The notes under the pieces were generated by a model. That model ran no database searches, was not told where the DNA came from, and saw nothing but the letters and a program-made list of their open reading frames with translations. Positions 57,799 to 64,000 of a stretch of DNA of 64,000 nucleotides are shown in pieces. How positions within the stretch are numbered: the stretch's first letter is position 1; each line of letters starts with the position of its first letter. This DNA comes from Snodgrassella gandavensis (GTDB lineage: Bacteria > Pseudomonadota > Gammaproteobacteria > Burkholderiales > Neisseriaceae): positions 46,597-110,596 of the forward strand of contig NZ_CAJZCE010000009.1 in the NCBI RefSeq assembly GCF_914768025.1. The letters run 5' to 3'. The position numbers and the translations under genes were made by a program.

Positions 57799-58416
57799 TT
57801 AAATATATATTTTAAATTTTTCTATCACCACGCCGCATATCTCGAAACGTTGAGACATTTCGATAATTGGATAGCGATTATTCAGTGGTTTCAAATAGTG
57901 GTGGCTACCCTCGTTGATATACTGCTTAAACATGGCTTCGCTGCCATTTTCACGCACTACAACAAAACAGCCGTGGTGTACAGGCTGTTCTGGTTCAACA
58001 ATAATTTTGTCTCCAGCCGTAAATTCAGGCTCCATACTGTCACCTTTGATTTCCAGTGCAAATGCTTGTGTTCCCGGCTGGCGTAATGTGGGCACCCAGA
58101 TATTGTTGGCCGCAGTTAAAGTAGCCCTGTCGAGTTGTTTGGCTGCATCTATCCACGATAGCAAGGGTACTTTGTAACCGTTGAATAAAATTTCATTTGC
58201 TTCAAATGAACCTATACCAAAATGTTCTGGCTTTACTACATCTGCAAAATATGAAACCAGCTTGTCAATATGTGCTTTATCTACACGGCCGGTCTGAATC
58301 CAGCTAGTTACAGAAGGTGGTTTAATTGCGAAAGCGCGGGCTACATCAGCTTTGCGTACGCCTTTAAGCTCAATTGCGGTTTTAATCGCTTCACCTAATT
58401 TTTTACCCGTATACAT
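57799..58416 (-). CDS. Phage-type LexA/CI-like repressor (HTH + S24 peptidase), repressor A
   Basis: A 205-residue transcriptional repressor. Residues ~1-60 form an HTH (ELKGVRKADVARAFAIKPPS VTSWIQTGRV split by one position). Residues ~85-200 form an S24 self-cleavage domain with Ser in LEIKGDSMEPEFTAGD and general-base Lys in EAMFKQY. It resembles CI-like repressors that inactivate themselves after RecA activation. It is read leftward, opposite the ORF at 58812, with an inverted repeat in the promoter region between them, the usual immunity-region layout. The cleavage-site Ala-Gly is not obvious. Confidence 0.85.
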   Translation of the reverse strand: MYTGKKLGEAIKTAIELKGVRKADVARAFAIKPPSVTSWIQTGRVDKAHIDKLVSYFADVVKPEHFGIGSFEANEILFNGYKVPLLSWIDAAKQLDRATLTAANNIWVPTLRQPGTQAFALEIKGDSMEPEFTAGDKIIVEPEQPVHHGCFVVVRENGSEAMFKQYINEGSHHYLKPLNNRYPIIEMSQRFEICGVVIEKFKIYI

Positions 58417-58811
58417 AATTATCCTTAGTTTTTGCCTAATCTTATTTAGTGGCTATTTGATTAGGCAGTGAATTGCAATTTATTAGCTATTAGCTTATTA
58501 TTGCGCTTATTTTAATGTGTAACTGTACTTTTATTAATTAATATCCAATTTTTGTTAGGCAAGTAGCAAATATATTTACTAAGCTACAATACAATACCTA
58601 TTACAAATTTTAATTTAAAAATATATCAATGGCAATCTAAGAAAAGGGAAGAGTATGATTTTGCTAAATATCTGTTAAATAAGCATTTAATCTTATTATA
58701 TATCTAAGGTATTAACGAATCGAAGATAAATCCACATTTGGTTAAATACTTCATGAAATTGTTAAGTATAACTTAAATGTTTTTAGCACATCACTTAGTT
58801 AAGGTGTATCT
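58417..58811. other. Control region between repressor A and the 58812 gene
   Basis: About 395 AT-rich bases with the TTAGGCA-type operator half-sites at 58433-58467 and 58554-58561. The rest shows no gene. Confidence 0.5.
58433..58467. promoter_or_regulatory. Candidate operator of repressor A
   Basis: TGCCTAATC (58433-58441) and GATTAGGCA (58459-58467) are a perfect 9-base inverted repeat, centres 26 bases apart, 17-50 bases upstream of the repressor start. A third half-site GTTAGGCA lies at 58554-58561. This fits autoregulation plus control of the divergent gene. Confidence 0.65.
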
Positions 58812-59240
58812 ATGACAGACTATAAAGTAGAAGTTGATTTGGCAGAAAATGTATTGCGTGCTTATGAATACTGTATGAGAGATACCATTAAAAAAGGGCA
58901 TTGCCGCAGTATTGAATGGAAATATCAGGCTACTACACCTGCCAAAAATAATCAGCAGGCACTTTATCCGACTTATCAGCCAGAAGTGTATGATATGGTA
59001 AAAATCACGCTGGGAAACCTGTTTTACAAAAATCGTGAAGCATTTGCTACATTATCGAGTAAATATTGCAAAATAAGTCCTTTATATAAGCGTCAGAACC
59101 AGCATAGTGTTAAACGTAACCAGCGCCGGCGCTATTCCAGTAAAGACTGGAATCAGGCCATTGAACAAAGCCTGTGGCTTTTCTGGCAGGAAATGAAACT
59201 TCAACCTCAGTTTGAAAAATATTTTCGTTATACTACTTGA
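58812..59240 (+). CDS. Uncharacterised phage-region protein, 142 residues
   Basis: I do not recognise this protein. It starts at ATG 58812 with AAGGTG upstream. The N-terminal half is acidic and mixed (TDYKVEVDLAENVLRAYEYC), the middle is strongly basic (YKRQNQHSVKRNQRRRYSSK, ~93-112), and the C-terminal part is an aromatic helix (WNQAIEQSLWLFWQEMKL). No membrane segment or signal peptide. It is divergent from repressor A and followed by a terminator at 59307. The position is where phages place Cro-like or antitermination-type early regulators; a nucleic-acid-binding role is only a guess from the basic patch. Confidence 0.6.
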   Translation: MTDYKVEVDLAENVLRAYEYCMRDTIKKGHCRSIEWKYQATTPAKNNQQALYPTYQPEVYDMVKITLGNLFYKNREAFATLSSKYCKISPLYKRQNQHSVKRNQRRRYSSKDWNQAIEQSLWLFWQEMKLQPQFEKYFRYTT

Positions 59241-59306
59241 CAAATTCTGTACAAAAATTATAATAATTTATAAATTACAGGTATGCTTCACCTTAAACAG
59301 CTGATT

Positions 59307-59333
59307 AAAAAGTTCCCGAAAGGGAGCTTTTTT
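59307..59333 (+). terminator. Terminator after the 58812 gene
   Basis: AAAAAGTTCCC pairs with GGGAGCTTTTTT around GAAA (one G.T pair), a typical tetraloop terminator. Confidence 0.85.
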
Positions 59334-59949
59334 GCGTCTTAATAAATACTTCGTATGTGAATGTTGAATATCATTTTGATTATTAGAAGTAAGTGACTAT
59401 TTTTTTAACCGGATTCTGTTTCCATGAAGCCGGTTTTTATTAAGAACTTTCTTTTTGCAAATTACGGAAACTTACATCCATAAGGTGAAGGATATTGTTT
59501 AAATTTATTTTACAAATATTTAATGATAAAATTCATCTTTTAAACGAGATGTGTTTCAATTTTGGTCTGATTATTAGTGCATATTTAAATCTGTGAACTC
59601 ATGCTGCTTGTGATTGAATAGCGGATGGAATCATTTTAATCACATAAAGACACAGCGTTAATGGTAATTAAAAGCTTCAATGTATATTCGTACTCTAAAT
59701 AGTGAGATTTACTATTTAACCCTACTGCTAGCTATAGCCGGTGGTTATACTAAGGTGAACTGCCTGCTACGTTTAGATATAGATATATTGCAAAATAAAT
59801 TGTTAAATATGAAATGATAATAGGTTATTTTACAATGATTTTTAAAGCTAAGAATATTTAAGTATTGGGCTGGATACTTTGTTTTGTATCCAGCTAATCA
59901 TCTGCAATAAAATGATGCCTATTAAGATTACTAGTAGCCATTAATGTAC
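59334..59949. other. Gene-poor stretch between two phage repressor genes
   Basis: About 610 AT-rich bases. A weaker hairpin AACCGG...CCGGTT followed by T lies at 59407-59441, and a terminator-like hairpin GCTGGATAC/GTATCCAGC at 59869-59894, which would end the minus-strand repressor B transcript. No ORF that I trust. Confidence 0.5.
59869..59894 (-). terminator. Hairpin 3' of repressor B
   Basis: GCTGGATAC (59869-59877) and GTATCCAGC (59886-59894) form a 9-bp stem with an eight-base loop ~55 bases after the repressor B stop codon. Confidence 0.6.
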
Positions 59950-60540
59950 TTATAAAAATCCAGCTTTGTAAACGATTTGTCCGATAATTTCTATATCACT
60001 TAATGCCGCAGTTTCATCGGGGTATTCATAGTTGTTATAACTTTTCATGCGTATTTGCTGATTTGGTAAATTTTGTAGGATTTTGATTCTGAACAGTTCT
60101 CCCTGATTAAAGGCATAGATATTGCCATCTACCGGATTTTTCTTGGAAATATCAATAATGAATTTATCTCCATCATTCAACAGGTTTTGCATGGAATTGC
60201 CACTCATGGTGGCACAAACTAGGTTATCTATTTGCAAATTATGTAGATTTAGTTCTGCTTTTAAAATAGATAATTGGGTATTCCACAGAGTGCTACTCTG
60301 ATTAACGAGTGGAGGAATATTAATGAAAGCATCGTCGTTGCTATTAATTTGGGATGTAGTAACAGTTTGCTGAAAATTAAGTATTTTCATGATTTTATTA
60401 ACTGTTTCTAATCTGGGGGTGATTTTACCCAATTCATATCTGGATATTAGTGATGGGGTGATATTGGTTTTCTGAGCTAGTTCTTTCTGGGAGAGTCCGG
60501 CCGCCAGTCTGGCTGCTTTGAGTTGATTAGCAAATTTCAT
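59950..60540 (-). CDS. Second phage-type repressor (HTH_XRE + S24 peptidase), repressor B
   Basis: A 196-residue repressor with an N-terminal XRE helix-turn-helix (LKAARLAAGLSQKELAQKTN, then ITPSLISRYELGKITPRLET) and an S24 domain. The S24 Ser lies in SGNSMQNLLNDGD and the Lys in FRIKILQ. The HTH differs from repressor A, so it reads a different operator. It is read leftward from a region with tandem ATTGG(T/C)CATA repeats, opposite the antirepressor gene at 60907. A RecA-dependent or antirepressor-controlled switch is plausible. Confidence 0.87.
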   Translation of the reverse strand: MKFANQLKAARLAAGLSQKELAQKTNITPSLISRYELGKITPRLETVNKIMKILNFQQTVTTSQINSNDDAFINIPPLVNQSSTLWNTQLSILKAELNLHNLQIDNLVCATMSGNSMQNLLNDGDKFIIDISKKNPVDGNIYAFNQGELFRIKILQNLPNQQIRMKSYNNYEYPDETAALSDIEIIGQIVYKAGFL

Positions 60541-60592
60541 GGTAGAAAAATAAGATGTTAAGAAATAAAATTTAATTCATAAATGATAAAGA

Positions 60593-60664
60593 ATTGGTCA
60601 TAATTGGCCATAAAATGCTTGTAATTATCTTTTATAGATTTTAATATAGCCAGATATGGCTATA
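60593..60664. promoter_or_regulatory. Candidate operators of repressor B
   Basis: ATTGGTCATA (60593-60602) and ATTGGCCATA (60603-60612) are tandem 10-base repeats, about one helical turn. Further on, TATAGCC (60645-60651) and GGCTATA (60658-60664) form a 7-base inverted repeat. Both lie 50-125 bases upstream of the repressor B start. Confidence 0.5.
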
Positions 60665-60835
60665 GCTGATAACCAGTTAGGGGTATATTACCTTAAATTA
60701 TATAGAGTCAAAACTGTTACTAAATTTTAACTGAAAGTATTTGTAAATAAATTCAACTTAAATTAACGATTGATCGATGCAAGGTAAAAATAAAATTTTT
60801 TAAATATATTTAACAATATTAGTATCTGAAATGGA

Positions 60836-60867
60836 AATACCTCAAAGGCTGCCACCTTTGAGGTATT
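60836..60867 (+). promoter_or_regulatory. Strong leader hairpin upstream of the antirepressor gene
   Basis: AATACCTCAAAGG (60836-60848) pairs perfectly over 13 bp with CCTTTGAGGTATT (60855-60867) around CTGCCA. No T-run follows. It ends 39 bases before the antirepressor ATG, so it may be part of its leader. Confidence 0.6.
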
Positions 60868-60906
60868 AAGTAAACAAAAATCCCAAGATTGAAAAAGGAG
60901 TTTTGA

Positions 60907-61809
60907 ATGAATAATAGTATCACATTTGTTTCTTTTTATGGGAGTAGCCTCGCTACAGTTAAAGTTAAAAATACGGTTTACGTATGTATGAAATCGGTGA
61001 TTAATGGGATTGGTCTGGACTGGTCAACCCAACATCGTAAATTAAGAGGATGTTATCAAAAATATGGATGCGGATTTTTGTCTATCCCGGGTAAAAACGG
61101 TACTAAAAAAATTCTGGTGACTCCATTAAAAAAGTTGACTAATTGGCTACAAAGTATCAATCCGAAAAAAGTTAAGGATAGCGTGAAAGAGCTGGTGCTG
61201 GTTTATCAGCGCGAATGTGCTGAGGCTATTCAGGCTCACTGGCGTAAGCCTCGAACTGTGAAAAAGCCGCGTTATGCTGATGTGGCTGATAAGAATGGTT
61301 GTACTGGTTTGTTGCCTAACCAGATTTCTATAATCAAGGCCTTGCATAGGCAGTTGGTGTTAGCTGTTGCCAAAGAAAAACAGGCTGAGCTGGCGATGAC
61401 CTTATGGCAGGCTGTGCAAGCACGTTATGGTGTCAGTTATGAGAAAGTACCTTCATCCAAGTTCGTAGATGTGATCTGCCTGTTAAGCCGCGTTGCAGTT
61501 AAGAAAGCCAGTATCTGTAACTTGGAATCAGATAAAGATTGTAGTGATAAACTTAATGTTCCATCTACAGTGCTGGTTAGCCTGTATGAATCATTTGCCT
61601 GTTCGCAGAAGATGCGTCTGATGTATGAGCATTTATTTCCGACTTTTCGTATTTTGGGTAGTAAATATGAAGCGCAGATTCATGAATTTGCGTATGAGAT
61701 GGATCGGATATTCAATAAATGTCACAAGGCTTTTTTACCATTGTTCGAAAAAATGCCAGAATCTGAGGCCAAAGAATCAGCACGTAATTATCTGGCCAAA
61801 CTGATGTAA
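60907..61809 (+). CDS. Phage antirepressor with P22_AR_N domain
   Basis: A 300-residue protein. Residues ~5-115 match the P22 antirepressor N-terminal domain: a BRO/Ant-like start ITFVSFYGSSLATVKVKNTV, VCMKSVINGIGLDWSTQHRK, then LVTPLKKLTNWLQSINPKKV and VYQRECAEAIQAHW. The C-terminal part (~145-300) is helical and of unknown function. Antirepressors bind phage repressors and release lytic genes; the likely target here is repressor B across the shared control region. AAGGAG precedes ATG 60907. Confidence 0.82.
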   Translation: MNNSITFVSFYGSSLATVKVKNTVYVCMKSVINGIGLDWSTQHRKLRGCYQKYGCGFLSIPGKNGTKKILVTPLKKLTNWLQSINPKKVKDSVKELVLVYQRECAEAIQAHWRKPRTVKKPRYADVADKNGCTGLLPNQISIIKALHRQLVLAVAKEKQAELAMTLWQAVQARYGVSYEKVPSSKFVDVICLLSRVAVKKASICNLESDKDCSDKLNVPSTVLVSLYESFACSQKMRLMYEHLFPTFRILGSKYEAQIHEFAYEMDRIFNKCHKAFLPLFEKMPESEAKESARNYLAKLM

Positions 61810-62150
61810 AAATCTGGTTGGTTTGGATAAAAGTAGTTGTAAGCTTTAGCCACATCTTGAAAGTATCTGGAAATCTGGCTGTTTACGGTGTGGCTAATAT
61901 TTGGCTGAAACTTAGTTGTAAATTGCTATAACTATAAAGTTTAGCCTGTGTTTCATATTAAAAAATTATTAAATTACTTATAAGTTAGTGATGATTATTT
62001 GCTAAGAAACGATTTTTTATATCAGAGTAAGGGAAGAAAAGAAAATTTAAATTTTTGAAGAATTAATAAATGAATATTTTAAATATTAATGGGTATTGAA
62101 ACTGGTTTTTGAGCCAGTTTTTTTGTTTTTGAGGATTTGATGGTTGATTT
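61810..62150. other. Spacer between antirepressor and lysis module
   Basis: About 340 AT-rich bases without a gene; it ends with a terminator hairpin at 62099-62125. Confidence 0.45.
62099..62125 (+). terminator. Terminator upstream of the lysis module
   Basis: AAACTGG (62099-62105) pairs with CCAGTTT (62114-62120), followed by a T-run. It sits only 26 bases before the next start codon. Confidence 0.75.
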
Positions 62151-62639
62151 ATGAAAAATGTGGAATTGGCATTGCAGTTACTTCATTCACTGCTAGACTT
62201 AAGATTTTTGCCGGATAAATTGCAAAAATGGTTATTTTGTACAGGTACACGGGTAATTACAGTTACCAGTGCACTGATTATGATCGGTTTTGCTGGGATG
62301 TTTCTACTGGGTGGCAGTGAAGTTTTTAATCTTAAACTGTATAAAGGTTTTTTGTTATTACATCCTTATACTTTATCGATGTTACTGATTGGGGTGGCAT
62401 TGTTACAGCTCATTATAGCGATATTTAAATCCAATCGTTGTAGTGTGCTTTCTGGCTATTTACTGATTTTATCTGCACTGATATGGGCTGTAATATCAGC
62501 TACATTCTGGGCATCATACCCGCCGTTGACAACGGGCATGACTACGTATCCTGTATTAACTGTGGTGTGTGCTCTGGCGGGGCGTAATTTGATCAACTAC
62601 ACAAAACGGGTTGAAGATTTGAAACATAAAGGACGATAA
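62151..62639 (+). CDS. Phage-region membrane protein, 162 residues
   Basis: A protein with about four hydrophobic segments (VITVTSALIMIGFAGMFLL, YTLSMLLIGVALLQLIIAIF, LSGYLLILSALIWAVISATF and a weaker last one) and a basic tail (KRVEDLKHKGR). I do not recognise the family. It ends three bases before the holin-like gene, so the two are co-transcribed. In this position it could be an additional holin, an antiholin or an accessory lysis protein. Confidence 0.6.
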   Translation: MKNVELALQLLHSLLDLRFLPDKLQKWLFCTGTRVITVTSALIMIGFAGMFLLGGSEVFNLKLYKGFLLLHPYTLSMLLIGVALLQLIIAIFKSNRCSVLSGYLLILSALIWAVISATFWASYPPLTTGMTTYPVLTVVCALAGRNLINYTKRVEDLKHKGR

Positions 62640-62642
62640 AGT

Positions 62643-62984
62643 ATGGAGTTAGTGAAAGATGCTTTTTCGGTCTGTATTTTATTTGCGCTAATGGGTGGGC
62701 TGGCTGGTTCTTTACTGGTTACAGATTACAAACGTTATGGCTGGTTTATGACGATTTTGTTTGTTTTGTTGGGAATGATATTTGCTGCGGCAGTAACCGA
62801 TTATTTTTTCCCGCAAAATCATCCATGGCTTTTTGCCAGCGTCGGGGTGTTTGCCGGTATGTCAACGACGTCATTTTTAGATGCGTTCAAGGCAGCTGCA
62901 CCGAAACTGGCACAGCGCATAATTAATATTGTAAGCAAAAAAGCAGAGCAGTTTGTTGGTAGTGATGAGTCAACAAAAGAATAA
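62643..62984 (+). CDS. Putative LydA-type phage holin
   Basis: A 113-residue protein with three hydrophobic segments (CILFALMGGLAGSLLV, WFMTILFVLLGMIFAAAV, WLFASVGVFAGMSTTSF) and a charged C-terminal tail (KKAEQFVGSDESTKE), the pattern of LydA-like holins. Holins open the inner membrane at lysis. It lies between a membrane protein and a peptidase endolysin. AAAGGA precedes ATG 62643. Confidence 0.7.
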   Translation: MELVKDAFSVCILFALMGGLAGSLLVTDYKRYGWFMTILFVLLGMIFAAAVTDYFFPQNHPWLFASVGVFAGMSTTSFLDAFKAAAPKLAQRIINIVSKKAEQFVGSDESTKE

Positions 62985-63001
62985 TTATAAATAAGTGTCT
63001 G

Positions 63002-63024
63002 GCAGCCTCAGGGCTGCTTTTTTT
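63002..63024 (+). terminator. Hairpin between holin and endolysin
   Basis: GCAGCC (63002-63007) pairs with GGCTGC (63012-63017) around TCAG and is followed by seven T. It should reduce read-through into the endolysin gene. Confidence 0.75.
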
Positions 63025-63036
63025 GGATTATAAAAA

Positions 63037-63468
63037 ATGTATAAATTGAGTAATCGATCATTGCAACGTTTATATGGGGTGGATGCTGGTTTGGTTAGGG
63101 TAGTCAAGCGGGCAATTGAGTTGACTAGACAGGATTTTATGGTGACGGAAGGTCTGCGCACGCATGAACAGTGCTGTATTAATTATGGCAAGGGTCGAAC
63201 CGCACAGCAATGCAGTTTGAAAGGGGTGCCAGCCAAATATGCGCAGCCAGACTTGAGTAAGGTAACCTGGTTAAATAATCCGTTTGCCAGTAAACATGTT
63301 ACCGGCAGGGCTATTGATTTGATTCCATATCCGGTTGACTGGAATGATTTAAAAAAATTTCACTTGATTGCCGCGGCCATGAAACAGGCGGCTGCTGAGC
63401 TAGGAGTGAGAATTATGTGGGGTGGTGACTGGAAAAGCAGTAAGGATTACCCGCATTTTGAGGTATAA
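63037..63468 (+). CDS. Phage endolysin, M15 peptidase (L-alanyl-D-glutamate / D-Ala-D-Ala type)
   Basis: A 143-residue zinc peptidase of the VanY/M15 type. Zinc ligands are seen in ASKHVTGRAIDL (His and Asp) and DYPHFEV (His), with the substrate-side EGLRTHEQCCINYGKGRTAQ and WGGDWKS. It has no signal peptide, so it needs the holin to reach peptidoglycan. It starts 52 bases after the holin gene, past a terminator hairpin, without a clear ribosome binding site. Confidence 0.88.
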   Translation: MYKLSNRSLQRLYGVDAGLVRVVKRAIELTRQDFMVTEGLRTHEQCCINYGKGRTAQQCSLKGVPAKYAQPDLSKVTWLNNPFASKHVTGRAIDLIPYPVDWNDLKKFHLIAAAMKQAAAELGVRIMWGGDWKSSKDYPHFEV

Positions 63469-63704
63469 CAGGTTGGTTTAGCTTGTATCTGGCCACTGTT
63501 TTCAAGCTTGTTGAGATTATCTGCTACATATAAGTTTATTATATTGTCCGTTGCGTGAATCTGCTATAGATTCGAACTCTGATAAATGTCGGATGAGATT
63601 TTGTTAATCTGGCCGTAAACTGAGTTTTTCTAAATAGGTTGATTCTGATAGGACAAGTGGCAAGGAGTGAATGATATTCAGATGGCTATAAAATTGATTT
63701 AATC
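63469..63704. other. Spacer between endolysin and IS481-type gene
   Basis: No gene seen. The boundary of the insertion sequence is probably at or just after 63705. Confidence 0.4.
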
Positions 63705-64000
63705 TGTAGTAGTCTTTATTTAATCTGACATTTAGTGTATTTTAAACCAATAATGGAGTGTCAGTAATGAATCAATCTGCAAAAATAATTAAACCAAAAT
63801 TAGGACTTTTAGAACTCGCTAAACAGTTAGGTAATGTTCAGCAAGCCTGTAAAGTCTTGGGTTATAGTCGCGACAGCTATTATCGCTTCAAAAACTCTAT
63901 GAACAGGGCGGAGAATTAGCTCTTCAGGAAATAAGTCGTAAAAAACCTATAGAGAAAAATCGCGTAGAGCCTCATATTGAGCAGGCTGTCGTTAATATGG
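63705..64000 (+). mobile_element. Left part of an IS481-type insertion sequence, cut by window edge
   Basis: A transposase-like gene starts at 63767. TGTAGTAGTCTTTATTTAAT beginning at 63705 has the TGT start expected of an IS481-type terminus, but the right end is outside the window so the inverted repeat cannot be checked. Confidence 0.5.
63767..64000 (+). pseudogene. IS481-family transposase N-terminus, frameshifted
   Basis: From ATG 63767 (GGAG upstream) the frame reads NQSAKIIKPKLGLLELAKQL and GNVQQACKVLGYSRDSYYRF, the helix-turn-helix start of IS481-type transposases, then hits TAG at 63917-63919. Adding one A to the five-A run at 63890-63894 restores the family sequence LYEQGGELALQEISRKKP and NRVEPHIEQAVVNM up to the window end. 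The copy is therefore probably inactive, unless ribosomal slippage occurs. Confidence 0.75.

Larger units (their letters stand above)
60541..60906. other. Control region between repressor B and the antirepressor gene
   Basis: About 365 AT-rich bases holding the operator-like repeats at 60593-60664 and the hairpin at 60836-60867; no gene. Confidence 0.5.

Noticed and set aside
63890..63894. Programmed frameshift in the IS481-type gene
   Set aside because: A five-A run is a weak slippery site and this family usually has a single-frame transposase, so a deletion is the simpler explanation.
1..64000. CRISPR arrays, rRNA genes, replication origin
   Set aside because: No regularly spaced repeats, rRNA-like sequence or DnaA-box cluster with an origin context was seen.

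Overview
The window is a bacterial chromosome segment of fairly low GC with Neisseriaceae-type housekeeping genes (purK, hisC, lolCD, recD, clpSA, panC, ftsK, a stand-alone rsxB). The low GC, nitrate respiration, SbmA and relics of interbacterial toxin cassettes would fit a host-associated member such as Snodgrassella from bee guts. That genus call is inference, not read from a marker gene.

Layout. 1-5.6 kb: the tail of the 23S rRNA methyltransferase RlmKL, a secreted lectin-like protein, purK (with a run of ten G in its coding sequence), a divergent SulP-type transporter and hisC. 5.7-9.6 kb (minus): a cytoplasmic ApbE flavin transferase and its probable substrate, a 927-residue OYE/FMN_bind/FAD flavoprotein of the NADH:fumarate reductase type, behind a near-consensus FNR box. 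10-18 kb: lolCD, recD, mtnN, an AT-rich phosphoethanolamine-transferase-like gene and sbmA. 18-28 kb: a cation/proton antiporter, fumC, a META lipoprotein, rsxB and a tripartite EmrAB/NodT-type efflux operon. 28-31 kb: two adjacent decayed minus-strand ORFs, tRNA-Thr, uraA and another decayed ORF. 31-43 kb: a cold-shock gene, clpS-clpA, a second phosphoethanolamine-transferase-like gene with a ferredoxin-type reductase, an amino-acid binding lipoprotein, panC and a large ftsK. 43-45.2 kb: a decayed accessory patch (IS256 relic, broken DUF2778/Tlde1-like effector with an apparently intact periplasmic immunity gene). 45.4-57.5 kb: a complete nitrate respiration locus narX-narL-narK1-narK2-narGHJI. 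57.8-63.5 kb: a phage-derived block with two LexA/CI-type repressors, a P22-type antirepressor and a holin/endolysin module but no capsid or tail genes. The right edge cuts into an IS481-type transposase gene that already carries a frameshift.

How it fits together. Oxygen limitation is the recurring theme: nitrate reductase with its two-component system and transporters, and an FNR-boxed soluble fumarate-reductase-type enzyme with its own flavinylating enzyme. Between the convergent genes clpA and the second phosphoethanolamine-transferase-like gene lies a perfect FNR box, a correctly spaced TATAAT and, about 60 nt on, a strong intrinsic terminator, all on the minus strand. No protein is encoded there, so this looks like a short FNR-activated small RNA. 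It is the most interesting item in the window. A second theme is envelope defence (two phosphoethanolamine-transferase-like proteins, SbmA, an efflux pump), and a third is decay of toxin/immunity and mobile DNA.
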